From contig NZ_MUIO01000067.1 in NCBI RefSeq assembly GCF_002087235.1, forward strand, positions 1-56,485: a stretch of 56,485 nucleotides of DNA, given 5' to 3'. Source of the DNA: Pseudomonas floridensis. GTDB lineage: Bacteria > Pseudomonadota > Gammaproteobacteria > Pseudomonadales > Pseudomonadaceae. This document shows, in pieces, positions 34,664 through 43,872 of this stretch. Each line of letters starts with the position of its first letter. Positions within the stretch are counted from its first letter, which is position 1. Made by a program: the position numbers and the translations under genes. Below the pieces are notes generated by a model. That model was not told where the DNA came from and did not search any database. It saw only the letters and a program-made list of their open reading frames with translations.

Positions 34664-35803
34664 TCAGCGATAAATCGCACTGACCAGCGCGTCGGCGAAG
34701 TCTCCCCAGGCGCCGGTCACCGCTGTATTGGTCAGAGCGACCAGGGTGATGCCGGATACGGGATCAACCCAGTAATGGCTGCCATACAAACCGCACCATG
34801 ACCAGGTACCCGCGCCCTGCGGCTGTCCGGCAGCGAGTGGGTCGGCAAGAATCACCGGCCCCAGTCCGAACGTCCAGCCTGTGCCTCGCCCCTCGATCAC
34901 GCGTTCGCCAATGGCGTTGCCCAGCAGCGCTGCGGTGCTGGTGGTACTCAGCAAAGGCGCACCGCCGCGCCTCAGGCATTCCAGCAGTTTCAGGTAGTCA
35001 TCGGCACTGCCCAGCAGACCCGCCCCGCCCGACTCGTAGGCGTGCGCGTCATAAATCCGGCCCGACGACACCCTGGCCAGACCGCTGTCCAGCACCAGTA
35101 CATCGTCGTCGCCGATCCGCTGCACGCCGTTCACTCCCGCCTTGTAGGCCCGGGCCAGACGCCCCTGCACATGCCGAAAAGACGTCGTGTCCATGCCCAA
35201 CGGCTCAGTGACACGTTCAGCAATGACCTGCGACAACGCGCACCCTGTGCCCTGCTCAACCACCGCGCCCAGCACATCCGTCGCCAGCGAATAGCCCCAT
35301 GCGCTGCCCGGTTCGAACAGCAGCGGCAGGCGCGAAAGCCGTTCCAGATTTTCCTGCAAGTTGAACGGCACTCGATCCAGCCCGTCCGACACGCCTGCTT
35401 GCTGATAGGGATTGCCGCATGGCTGTTCAAAGCCGTAGCTCAACCCCGAGGTATGTGACAGCAGATGACGCAACGTGATGACCGGTACTCGACCATCGCT
35501 CAAACGTGGCCGAAAGGCTGGCAGCCAGTCCGTGACCGGCCCGTCCAGGCTCAGAACCTGTTGCTCACAGAGCTGCAGCACAACCACCGAGGTCAGCAGT
35601 TTGGTCAGTGAGGCCAGGCGAAAGCGCGTCTCGTGGGTCACACCGATCCGCCGTTCGCGGTCCGCCCAGCCGCGTGCGTCGGCATAACGCAGCACCCCGT
35701 GCTGCGCCACCCGCAACACGCCTCCAACGATCTGCCCGCGGTCGACGAAGCCGTGCCAGACCTCAGTCAGGCGCCGGACGACCTGTTCATCCACCTGTGC
35801 CAT
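34664..35803 (-). CDS. Class C beta-lactamase-like serine hydrolase, last gene of the N-N operon
   Basis: A 379-residue serine hydrolase of the beta-lactamase/esterase EstB fold. The nucleophile is in ASLTKLLTS (S65, K68, SxxK), with the Tyr of the second motif in AWGYSLATD (Y171). No signal peptide is present, so it is cytosolic and more likely an esterase, amidase or peptidase than a beta-lactamase. Its start is 3 bp after the iron-type alcohol dehydrogenase stop, so it is co-transcribed with the hydrazine-synthetase-like operon. It could hydrolyse an amide or ester intermediate or act in self-protection; that is inference. Confidence 0.85.
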   Translation of the reverse strand: MAQVDEQVVRRLTEVWHGFVDRGQIVGGVLRVAQHGVLRYADARGWADRERRIGVTHETRFRLASLTKLLTSVVVLQLCEQQVLSLDGPVTDWLPAFRPRLSDGRVPVITLRHLLSHTSGLSYGFEQPCGNPYQQAGVSDGLDRVPFNLQENLERLSRLPLLFEPGSAWGYSLATDVLGAVVEQGTGCALSQVIAERVTEPLGMDTTSFRHVQGRLARAYKAGVNGVQRIGDDDVLVLDSGLARVSSGRIYDAHAYESGGAGLLGSADDYLKLLECLRRGGAPLLSTTSTAALLGNAIGERVIEGRGTGWTFGLGPVILADPLAAGQPQGAGTWSWCGLYGSHYWVDPVSGITLVALTNTAVTGAWGDFADALVSAIYR

Positions 35804-35806
35804 GGA

Positions 35807-36961
35807 TCACTCCCCGTTCACCGCCCGACTGAAGATAGCGGCGTACCCGTCGGCGTCATGACGAATCGGATTGGTGTGCGAGCAGCCATCCACGAACGCC
35901 ATCCGGCCAATCAATTCAGCGTCCTGTTCGTCGATGCCAATGTCACCCAGCGTATGTGGAATGCCGATCTGTTCGCGCAGCCCGAGCACCCAGCCCATCA
36001 CGCCGCTGAACCCTGGCGTGGGCAAGCGCAGATACAGCGCAAGGTCGTCCATCTGCGCTGACAGTGCAGCCCGATTGGCGTTGAGCACATAGGGCAGCAG
36101 AATCGCATTGAGCAAACCATGATGCTGGTCATACAGCGCGCCCAGGCTCTGCGCGATGGCGTGCACCCCGCCCAGGCCGCGCTGAAAGGCCGCCGCGCCA
36201 AGGCTGGAAGCGACCAGCATGTGCTGGCGCGCTTCAAGATCCTGCCCGTCCGCCACCGCTCTGGGCAGGTAGGCCTTGATCATCTGCATGCCCTTGACCG
36301 ACACCGCCTCGGCCATCGGGTGCCAGGCCGGCGAACACCAGGCTTCCATGCAGTGGGTCAGCGCGTCGGCCCCGGTTGCGGCAGTCAGGTGGGGTGGCAG
36401 ATCCAGCGTCAGGCTGGCGTCCAGAATCGCGATGCGCGGCATCATTCGCAGGTGCAGAATGGTGCGTTTGACCCGCGCCTGCTCATCGGTGATCACCGAC
36501 GCCCGGCCGACCTCCGAGCCGGTGCCTGCGGTGGTCGGCAGCGCGATGACCGGCGCGATGCCCAGCGGGTCGGCCCGCAGATGATTCTGCTCGATGTCCT
36601 CGAAGTCCCACAGCGGGCGCGTCTGCCCTGACATTAACGCCACCGCCTTGGCGGCATCCAGCGCAGAGCCTCCACCGAACGCGATCACCCCGTCGTGATC
36701 GCCGTTTTTATACGCCTCCAGCCCATCGGCGACATTGGTGCCGGTCGGGTTGCCCTTGACCCGATCGAACAGGCCGCAATGGCCCAGTTGCTGGCGACAA
36801 TCTTCGACTGCGTGGCGAATCATCTCGGTGCCACCCAAAAACTGATCGGTGATCAGCAAGGGACGTTTGATACCGGTCACCCGGCAGGCCTCGGCCAGTT
36901 CGCGGACGCGTCCGGCGCCTGCGCGAATGGACGTCGGGTAATGCCAATCGTTGCTGTGCAT
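35807..36961 (-). CDS. Iron-containing (type III) alcohol dehydrogenase
   Basis: A 384-residue Fe-ADH family enzyme. Dinucleotide-binding GGGSALDAAKAVAL and the metal-site region DALTHCMEAW, then GGVHAIAQSLGALYDQHHG, are clear; the upstream TTAGTGSEV is also typical. It probably reduces or oxidises an aldehyde/alcohol with NAD(P)H. In the operon it lies 74 bp after the LysE gene and 3 bp before the serine hydrolase. If the pathway releases an aldehyde such as 2-aminoadipate semialdehyde, as hydrazine synthetase pathways are reported to do, this enzyme could deal with it. That role is inferred only. Confidence 0.88.
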   Translation of the reverse strand: MHSNDWHYPTSIRAGAGRVRELAEACRVTGIKRPLLITDQFLGGTEMIRHAVEDCRQQLGHCGLFDRVKGNPTGTNVADGLEAYKNGDHDGVIAFGGGSALDAAKAVALMSGQTRPLWDFEDIEQNHLRADPLGIAPVIALPTTAGTGSEVGRASVITDEQARVKRTILHLRMMPRIAILDASLTLDLPPHLTAATGADALTHCMEAWCSPAWHPMAEAVSVKGMQMIKAYLPRAVADGQDLEARQHMLVASSLGAAAFQRGLGGVHAIAQSLGALYDQHHGLLNAILLPYVLNANRAALSAQMDDLALYLRLPTPGFSGVMGWVLGLREQIGIPHTLGDIGIDEQDAELIGRMAFVDGCSHTNPIRHDADGYAAIFSRAVNGE

Positions 36962-37035
36962 GGTGCTGGTCCTTGAAATGAGGGTGTTGGATCGAGGGCT
37001 CGACTCAGGCCCTCGATACGGGTCGAGTCAGTCGG

Positions 37036-37680
37036 TCAGTTGATGAAACCGGCAGGCAACAAGCCGATCAGCAGGCGGATGCCGAAAGCGACCATGAACA
37101 GACCGGTGACGATGTCGATGACCTTCTTCATGCGCTGATAACGCGCCTGCACGGCCGGAATCGAGAACAGCGTGGCCAGCAGCACGAACCAGGAGATCGC
37201 CAGGATGGCAATGATCGACACCCCGGCGGTGCGCACCCACATCGGCATGCCCGGCGTGGTCACCGTGGTGAACACGCTGGTATAGAACGCCAGTGCCTTG
37301 GGGTTGGTCAGGTTGGTGAACAGACCGAAGCGATAGGCGCGGCTCAGACTGCCGATGCCCAGCGCGCCGATGTCACGGGGTTTGGGCTGACTGCCTGCAC
37401 TGCGCAGGCTCTTGGTGCCCAGCCAGGTCAGGTACGCGCCGCCCAGCAGTTGCAAGGCCGGTTGCAGCCAGGGCAACTGCTGGAAGATCAGGCCAAGTCC
37501 GGTGGCGGCCAGCAACGCCCAGATGATGCTGCCGGACGCAACGCCCAGACCGGCGCAAATCCCTTGTTGACGCGACTGACTGAACGACAACTGGGTGATG
37601 ACCAGAAAATTCGGGCCGGGGCTGATGATCAGGACAATGAACGCACCGGCGAGCGCCGTCAGCAGAGTGATCTCGTACAT
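37036..37680 (-). CDS. LysE/RhtB-family amino acid exporter
   Basis: A 214-residue LysE-type translocator with about five to six hydrophobic helices and the family N-terminus (LIISPGPNFLVITQ, residues about 18-31). These inner-membrane proteins export amino acids and analogues. It is 13 bp after the FAD/NAD(P)-binding gene in the operon. An amino-acid exporter inside this biosynthetic set suggests that the product is a free amino acid analogue released from the cell. Confidence 0.9.
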   Translation of the reverse strand: MYEITLLTALAGAFIVLIISPGPNFLVITQLSFSQSRQQGICAGLGVASGSIIWALLAATGLGLIFQQLPWLQPALQLLGGAYLTWLGTKSLRSAGSQPKPRDIGALGIGSLSRAYRFGLFTNLTNPKALAFYTSVFTTVTTPGMPMWVRTAGVSIIAILAISWFVLLATLFSIPAVQARYQRMKKVIDIVTGLFMVAFGIRLLIGLLPAGFIN

Positions 37681-37693
37681 GGAGCCAATTCCT

Positions 37694-39502
37694 TTAGAGG
37701 GAGGTGAATGAAGTCGTTGAGAGGCGAGTCGATTTGTCGGTGCCCAGCGCGCTCAGGCACGCCTGCACCGTCTGGCGTGCTTCGATCAGTGCACGGCAGG
37801 TCGGGTCGGGCGTGGGAACGTAGTGGTTGTAGAACGTGCAGCCCTCGACCGCAGGTCCCAGCGCAAACAGTCGCGGGTGAGGCGTGCCATCGGCACCCAC
37901 CGCGCGACCTGCCGGGTCGGTGTCGATCCCGTCGGCCGGGTACGCATGGGCCGGGCGAATCAGCCGCTGAAGCCACAGATCCCGGATCAAAGGGTCGCGA
38001 CTGCTGGACACACCGCTGTGAGCGACCCGCGCCCGGATCATGCTGCCAAACGCCGCATCGGCTTGGGCGGCGGCATCCATGGGCGGCAAGACCGTCACCA
38101 CGCCGGCCTTTATCAGGGCCAGCAAATCTTCGTAACGCTCTTTCTGTGGCCCGCCAACCAGCCGGTTGGAAAGCCGTGCCCAGACGTCGTAGAAGACCTG
38201 AGTCGACGATTCGGTCAGGCCATCGCGATCGGCCACCTGACGCAGCAGGTCGCGGTAGTCACGCCAGACCTCCAGCGCCTGACGTACCGGACTGTTCGCC
38301 ACACCCAGCCGACTCAGCGCCAGTTCACGCTCGATCCACTGCCTGAACCATTCGGCGTACGAGGCATCGGCTGTCGACCAGGCTTCGCGGGCCAGCCAGC
38401 ATTCGGGGTCGAATTCACCCCACTGTTCGGCCAGCGTCGTGAACAGCCGTTGTCGCCCGGGCTGATCGCAGGCATCGCGCAGCCACTGCTGCACCACCTT
38501 TAGTTGCTCAGGCGCGTCCAGCCGAACCGTGGCCTGATAGAACACCGCACGCATTTCGTCCTTGATCAACGGCAGTACATCGCGCTCGAAGTCCAGTTGC
38601 CCCGTGCCGCTGTGCTGCCGCAAACGAGCGATCGCTTGCGCACTGAAGTATGTCCTGGGCAGCAGGGCATGGCCGGACGGATGCCATTGCGGCCGGGCAT
38701 GAAACGGCAGCCCGGAGCGTGAATACAGCGAAATTCGCGGCTCGTGCCCGGAAGGCAGGTAACGCCAGCCGATAAGGCCCGCGTCGCGCACATAACGCCC
38801 GCCGCGCCCTTGCGTCAGACTCGCCAGCGTGTCCATGGCGGTCAGCCCCAGCCCTTCGATCAGCACCGATTCACCCACGGCCTCGACGTCTTCAGTGACT
38901 GAGGAATGCCCGCACGTCAGCAGCACTGCATCAACGTCCAGTTCGCGGGTCGGTGTCTGCACACGAAAGCCCGCCTCTGCGCAGCGCTCAAAGCAGCCGG
39001 TAACCGGCTCGGCGTGGTGGCGCACCTGAACCTGCGCGGGGCATTGCTGCAGCAGGTAGCGGTAGCTGTCCTGTAGATAACGCCCCAGCAAACGGCGCGG
39101 CACGAAATCACCGAACCCGACCGGTCTGCCCTGCCCGTCCGCACTGACATGCCCCCGCGCATCAAGACCGATCGCTCTGGCCTGACACCATTGCAGAAAG
39201 GTCCAGCCCGCCGGTTCGCACGCTGGATAAGCCGACGAGAAGGCCGAAAGCTGACCCGCCATGGTATTAAGCATCAGGTAATCCGGCTGTCCGGCGTGGT
39301 GCAGGCCGCTGCCGGGAGTTCGTGGCTCGAACACCTCGATGCGCAACCGTTGCGCCCCGGCCTTGCGACCCAGGCCTATGAACTGCTCCAGCAGGCTCAA
39401 CCCGCGCGCCCCCATGCCTATGATCGCGACCGAGCGAACATCATCTTCAGCGTGTGGCATCGGCGTGCCGATGCTTTCGAGAGAACGTGTCTGCATGGCC
39501 AT
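37694..39502 (-). CDS. FAD/NAD(P)-binding protein (large, HpxO/YdhS-type family)
   Basis: A 602-residue protein with an N-terminal FAD/NAD(P)-binding fold (SVAIIGMGARGLSLLEQF) and the family's FGDFVPRRLLGRYLQD, VLLTCGHSS and C-terminal FALGPAVEGCTFYNHYVPTP. The family (COG4529-like, Pfam FAD_NAD_binding_9 type) has few characterised members; some act in natural-product pathways. The start is ATG 39502, which overlaps the previous stop by one base (TGATG). It probably performs an oxidation or N-oxygenation of the operon product; the substrate is unknown. Confidence 0.8.
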   Translation of the reverse strand: MAMQTRSLESIGTPMPHAEDDVRSVAIIGMGARGLSLLEQFIGLGRKAGAQRLRIEVFEPRTPGSGLHHAGQPDYLMLNTMAGQLSAFSSAYPACEPAGWTFLQWCQARAIGLDARGHVSADGQGRPVGFGDFVPRRLLGRYLQDSYRYLLQQCPAQVQVRHHAEPVTGCFERCAEAGFRVQTPTRELDVDAVLLTCGHSSVTEDVEAVGESVLIEGLGLTAMDTLASLTQGRGGRYVRDAGLIGWRYLPSGHEPRISLYSRSGLPFHARPQWHPSGHALLPRTYFSAQAIARLRQHSGTGQLDFERDVLPLIKDEMRAVFYQATVRLDAPEQLKVVQQWLRDACDQPGRQRLFTTLAEQWGEFDPECWLAREAWSTADASYAEWFRQWIERELALSRLGVANSPVRQALEVWRDYRDLLRQVADRDGLTESSTQVFYDVWARLSNRLVGGPQKERYEDLLALIKAGVVTVLPPMDAAAQADAAFGSMIRARVAHSGVSSSRDPLIRDLWLQRLIRPAHAYPADGIDTDPAGRAVGADGTPHPRLFALGPAVEGCTFYNHYVPTPDPTCRALIEARQTVQACLSALGTDKSTRLSTTSFTSL

Positions 39503-41511
39503 CACCAACGGTTCGATTCAAAGAAGAAACGCGGCACTGGCAAGGCGCTGCCCTCGGCCACGGCCTGCGCATAAACGCGCTGCCCCACCGCCAGATCGAG
39601 CACGCCGAGGCCGAACGGCGAGAAGATCGACGCACGATCGGGGCTCAGCTCGACCTGGCCAGTCATCAGTTGCGCAAGCGTGCCGGTGATGAACGAACGA
39701 TCCTGATACTGCTGCACCGCCAGGTCCGGCGAGGTCTGGGCCTTGAGACAATGCTCGACGTCATCGAGGATGTTGTTGGCCCCGGCAATGACTTCAGGCC
39801 CCAGGTCACGCAGGGAAATGTTCAGCACCAATTGGCCCGGCCGGAACACCGGTTCGAGCACATACGGGCTGGGCGCGGTCGTGGCGAACACCACCACATC
39901 GGCCTGCAGGCTGCTGTTCAGGTCGGCAGCCTCGCTACAGAGCCGGTGCCGAGTGGAGGCATGTTCGATCAACGCCAGCGCCGACTCGCGGTGCTGATCG
40001 AAGACGCTCACGGTATCCAGCGTCCAGCCGTCGCTGACGAACATGTCCAGAATCGTCCGCGCAATGAACCCGGCACCGATGAAGGCTATTCGCCCTGCGC
40101 GCTTTTGGTGACGGTTCATCCAGCGTGCGCCCAACACCGCCGAGGCCGCAGTGCGCATCGCGCTGATCCGCGACGCTTCCAGGCATGCGAAGGCGTAACC
40201 GGTCGATGGATCGTTGAGGATCAGCACCGCCGAGGCACGCTGCAGGCCAGACTCGGTATTGCCGGGAAAGCTGGAAATCCATTTGATGCCACTGACCGGC
40301 CGATCCCCGCACAGGCTGGCGGGCAGCGCAATGATGCGGTTGGCCGCAGCGTCGGGAAAACGCAGAAAGTAGCTGTCCGGGTTGATGGTCCGACCGGCCT
40401 CGTGGGCCAGGTAAGCGTCCTGAACATCGTCGATGCAGGCGTGCGGATCGGCTGCGAGCAGCCGCGCCACCACCTCGCCGTCGACCACATGAAACGGCGC
40501 CTGACGCTGGCGCTCGGCCGCCAGCCAAGTGGTCCACTGCGGCATGATCGGCAGATCGGCGAGCGTCATGTTCAGCACCTCGGCGCCGAAATGTCGTTCC
40601 ACCCATTGATCGTCGTACAGCGTATCCAGGTAGCGCTCGCCCCAGTCAGGCGACAAGGCCACTACGACTGACCCCGGTTCGATACGCTCGCGCCAGGCGT
40701 GCACTGCCGCTGCAACCGTAGCGGTCGATCCGCCAACCAGCAGACCTTTGGTGCGCGCCAGAATGCGGCACATGGCGACAGTGCGCGATTCCGGAACCAT
40801 TTCCAGCGCGTGAATGCCTTCGGCATCGAAGATCGGCGGACGCTGACTGGTGCCCAGCCCTGGAATGTATCGACGGCTGGGCGGCGTGTTGAAAGTCACC
40901 GAACCGACGCTGTCCACGGCGATGATGCGGGTGGTCGGATGGTGCCGCCGAAAATGCTGCAGACAGCCCATCAGCGTACCTGTGGTGCCCGCCCCTACGA
41001 ACAGGTAATCAACGTGCCCGAAGTGCTGACTGATCGAGCGCGCCGTGGTGCGTGCATGGGCTCGTGGGTTGGCAGCGTTCTCGTATTGATTGAGCCAGAC
41101 ATAGCGCGGATCGCTGCCGGCCTTTTCGCGAATCAGCGCAATGCGGGTGCCGAGAAACCCGCCATTCTCGTCCGGTGTCTCGACCCGGATTACCTCAGCG
41201 CCATAGGTGCGCATCATGCGGATATTGTGGTTGGAACTGTTGGGATCGACCACGCAGGTGAAACGGATTCCACGTTCGGCGCAGAGCATGGCCAGCGCCA
41301 CGCCCAGATTGCCTGAGGACGACTCGATCAGAATCGTCTCAGGGCCAATCAGGCCACGCGCCTGCAGATCATCCACCAGGCCGACGGCGGTCTTGAGCTT
41401 GATCGAGCCTGCCGGGTTGAGCGACTCCATTTTCAGATAGAAATCCGGGCCCAGCCCTGAAACCTTGAGAAAGGTCCGGTCGTGAACGATGTCGCAGATT
41501 GTGTCGTACAT
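39502..41511 (-). CDS. Fused SbnA-SbnB: 2,3-diaminopropionate synthase (bifunctional)
   Basis: A 669-residue protein joining two enzymes that are normally separate. Residues 1-325 are a cysteine-synthase-fold PLP enzyme like SbnA: Schiff-base Lys38 in LNPAGSIKLK, ESSSGNLGVA, phosphate-binding GAGTTGT (173-179) and GGSTAT (260-265). Residues about 338-669 are an ornithine-cyclodeaminase/mu-crystallin-like dehydrogenase like SbnB: IKWISSFPGNTESGL, Rossmann motif IAFIGAGFIA (475-484). SbnA condenses O-phosphoserine with glutamate and SbnB oxidises the adduct to L-2,3-diaminopropionate plus 2-oxoglutarate. The start is ATG 41511, 5 bp after the monooxygenase stop; the longer frame lies inside the neighbour. 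The linker is continuous, with no frameshift. Confidence 0.9.
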   Translation of the reverse strand: MYDTICDIVHDRTFLKVSGLGPDFYLKMESLNPAGSIKLKTAVGLVDDLQARGLIGPETILIESSSGNLGVALAMLCAERGIRFTCVVDPNSSNHNIRMMRTYGAEVIRVETPDENGGFLGTRIALIREKAGSDPRYVWLNQYENAANPRAHARTTARSISQHFGHVDYLFVGAGTTGTLMGCLQHFRRHHPTTRIIAVDSVGSVTFNTPPSRRYIPGLGTSQRPPIFDAEGIHALEMVPESRTVAMCRILARTKGLLVGGSTATVAAAVHAWRERIEPGSVVVALSPDWGERYLDTLYDDQWVERHFGAEVLNMTLADLPIMPQWTTWLAAERQRQAPFHVVDGEVVARLLAADPHACIDDVQDAYLAHEAGRTINPDSYFLRFPDAAANRIIALPASLCGDRPVSGIKWISSFPGNTESGLQRASAVLILNDPSTGYAFACLEASRISAMRTAASAVLGARWMNRHQKRAGRIAFIGAGFIARTILDMFVSDGWTLDTVSVFDQHRESALALIEHASTRHRLCSEAADLNSSLQADVVVFATTAPSPYVLEPVFRPGQLVLNISLRDLGPEVIAGANNILDDVEHCLKAQTSPDLAVQQYQDRSFITGTLAQLMTGQVELSPDRASIFSPFGLGVLDLAVGQRVYAQAVAEGSALPVPRFFFESNRW

Positions 41512-41516
41512 GAGGG

Positions 41517-42839
41517 TCACTTCCACTGTGCCATTAACGGTGCGTCGGTCGGGGCTTCCACGGCCTGTTCCAACGCGCTGGCGATGCGTTCGGCGCGCAG
41601 GGCCATGAGCGAAAACGACTGGCTGTCGCTGATGCCGTGACTGCGTTCGGAAAGGCCGTTGACCCAGATGTTTACGTTGCAGTCTTCCTCCATCGCGACG
41701 TTGTAATCGCGGTCGATCAGCAGGCCGCCGTCCAGATCGGCTTTCAACCAGGGCTGTAACCCGCTCAACAGCGGCGGAATCAGGTATTGCTCGTAACCGG
41801 TGCCGAGCACCACCGCATCGACTTCCAGCCATTGCGTACGCTGACTGAAGGTGTCGGTCAGCTCGACGCGGTAGCCGTCTTCACTCGCCTCAATGGCCGA
41901 GACCACGCTGTAGCCGTAGGTGCGCAGACGTTTGCGACCGACGAGGCTGTCTTCGTAGATCAGCGAGAACAACTTCTGGCTTTCGTCCGGATCGATGCCC
42001 GCGTAGTTGGTCGAGCGGCTCCAGTCGAGAAACCGGTGGCGCGCTGCATGGCTGAGGCTATGGAAGTAGTCCACATGGTCCGGGGCGAAGACCCGATTGG
42101 GGAACTGCCCCAGTTGCGTGAGTTTGAAACCGGCCGAGCGGTGCACCGAATGCACCTCGATGCCCGTATCGCGGCCGACCAGTTCCAGTACCGACTCACT
42201 GGCGCTTTGCCCTGAACCCACTACCAGCCAGCGCTTGGGCAAACGATCACCGAAGGCTTGCAGGCGGGTGAGAAACTGCGAGGTATGAAACAGCCTGGGG
42301 CCGATAAACGCCTGGAAAGCCACCGGGATACGCGGTGCGCTGCCGCTCGACAGCACCAGGTTGCGAGTGGTGAAACAAGCGTCCGGCGTGTGCACCTTGA
42401 GCCCGCACAGCCGTCCATCGCGCACTACTGGCGTGACGTCCGTTGCGGGCGCATTGAAGTGGGTGTCACTGTCGACTTGACGTGACACCCAGGCCAGGTA
42501 GTCCGACCATTCATGACGGCTGGCAGGACGGCCAAGCAGACCGAAATCGAACATCCGGCCCTGATTTTTCAGGTACATGGCGAACGAAAAGCGGCTGCGC
42601 GGGTTGCGTGGCGTCACCAGATCGCGAAACACGTGGTGATTGATGTCGGTTCCAGCCAGCAGCAGCTCGCGGTGCCAGTGCGTGTCCGGCGCCGCCTCAA
42701 GGTAGCGCACAGAGACGTTGCCCAGCGGGTCGTTGACCTCCCGCGCATCGGCAAATGCGCAGGCCAGCGCGATGCCCGCCGGGCCGAACCCGATACACAC
42801 GGCGTCCGATTGATGAGGATGTGGTGTTGAATGACCCAT
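41517..42839 (-). CDS. N-hydroxylating flavin monooxygenase (SidA/IucD/PvdA family)
   Basis: A 440-residue flavin N-monooxygenase of the length of PvdA. Seen: FAD motif CIGFGPAG (15-22), NADPH motif VVGSGQSASE (206-215) and the C-terminal LGTGYE (345-350) in place of ATGY. The family hydroxylates the terminal amine of lysine, ornithine or small diamines. In hydrazine-synthetase pathways the partner enzyme makes N6-hydroxylysine. Here it lies between the PBP-like gene (55 bp) and the fused SbnAB (5 bp), so lysine, ornithine or diaminopropionate are the candidates. No NRPS or siderophore synthetase is nearby to suggest a hydroxamate siderophore. Confidence 0.92.
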   Translation of the reverse strand: MGHSTPHPHQSDAVCIGFGPAGIALACAFADAREVNDPLGNVSVRYLEAAPDTHWHRELLLAGTDINHHVFRDLVTPRNPRSRFSFAMYLKNQGRMFDFGLLGRPASRHEWSDYLAWVSRQVDSDTHFNAPATDVTPVVRDGRLCGLKVHTPDACFTTRNLVLSSGSAPRIPVAFQAFIGPRLFHTSQFLTRLQAFGDRLPKRWLVVGSGQSASESVLELVGRDTGIEVHSVHRSAGFKLTQLGQFPNRVFAPDHVDYFHSLSHAARHRFLDWSRSTNYAGIDPDESQKLFSLIYEDSLVGRKRLRTYGYSVVSAIEASEDGYRVELTDTFSQRTQWLEVDAVVLGTGYEQYLIPPLLSGLQPWLKADLDGGLLIDRDYNVAMEEDCNVNIWVNGLSERSHGISDSQSFSLMALRAERIASALEQAVEAPTDAPLMAQWK

Positions 42840-42894
42840 GAAATTCCCGTCCTTAGAGTTGGGTGTAAAGGCATTGATGAAGTGAATGGCCCGT

Positions 42895-43872
42895 TCAATG
42901 CGGTGCGAGCGTCAGTCCACCCGGCCCAAGCCGCCAGACACTGTTGAACGCTGCGCGGTATTCGCCCTGATCGAAGCTGACCACGCCCAACGGCGTGCTG
43001 AACGGGGTGTGGTTGAGCACACCCAGCAGCTGTTGCTGGCGCCAGGCGCTGTTGGCCAGCCCCGCCAGTACGTAGAGCATCAGCAGACTTTCGCGGTAAT
43101 ACGTCTGCGGCGCAGTGCCGAACAGCCGGTGATGCAAGGCATCGACCGCCGCGTTGCCCTGCGGGTCGTCCGGCACACCGAAGCCGATGACATAAGTGTT
43201 GCGATCCTGCTCCGGCGCGCAGCCCAGGTGGGGTGACGCCGCGTCGTCGGTGAGCACCAGCGGCCGCGTGCTACCAGCCTCACGTCGGGAGCGCCAATGC
43301 GCGCGACTGGCACGCAGACGCCCGGCGAACACCTCGACATCAGCCTTTTCCCGCTCGCTCACGGCCTGCAGACCGGCACTGGCAAGCGCCTCACCAATGG
43401 CGCTGAGCAGCGCCTGCCCATGGGCGCTGTCGTCAGCCTGCAGATACACCGCCTGCCAGCGCCGCGCCGCAAGCCACTGCGTCAGATCCGCAGCCAGACG
43501 CCGATCCGACGGGCAAAAGCGGAACACATTGGGATGCTCGCGGGTCAGCAGATCGATGGTTGCCGCAGGCGTCAGCAGTGCAATGCCCGCCTTTTGGTAC
43601 AGCGGTGCCGCGCCGATGGCTGCGTCCGACGAAAAATGCCCGATCACCAGATCGGCCTGCCAGTCGATCAACTGCTGCGCCACCTCGGCACCTCGAGCCG
43701 CACTCGCACCGTCGTCGAGAAACCGCCACTGCACCAGCCCCAATCCCGGTATGCAGTTGCGCGCCACGGCCAGAGCGCGCAGAAAAGTCCGGGCATGCGG
43801 CGTGTCCTGCGGGTCGAACAGCGCACTGACACCGACCCGCAATGCAGCGGGTTCCTGCGTCATAGAGGTCAT
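42895..43872 (-). CDS. Cytosolic periplasmic-binding-protein-like (LivJ/AmiC fold) protein
   Basis: A 325-residue type I periplasmic-binding fold resembling ABC amino-acid receptors (LRVGVSALFDPQDTPHARTF, then GHFSSDAAIGAAPLYQKAGI and LLTPAATID). It lacks a signal peptide and no ABC permease or ATPase gene is nearby. Such cytosolic relatives can be ligand sensors (AmiC in the ami operon) or binding/carrier proteins. Its ATG overlaps the upstream oxidase stop by 4 bp. A role as product or precursor sensor for this operon is plausible but unproven. Confidence 0.8.
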   Translation of the reverse strand: MTSMTQEPAALRVGVSALFDPQDTPHARTFLRALAVARNCIPGLGLVQWRFLDDGASAARGAEVAQQLIDWQADLVIGHFSSDAAIGAAPLYQKAGIALLTPAATIDLLTREHPNVFRFCPSDRRLAADLTQWLAARRWQAVYLQADDSAHGQALLSAIGEALASAGLQAVSEREKADVEVFAGRLRASRAHWRSRREAGSTRPLVLTDDAASPHLGCAPEQDRNTYVIGFGVPDDPQGNAAVDALHHRLFGTAPQTYYRESLLMLYVLAGLANSAWRQQQLLGVLNHTPFSTPLGVVSFDQGEYRAAFNSVWRLGPGGLTLAPH

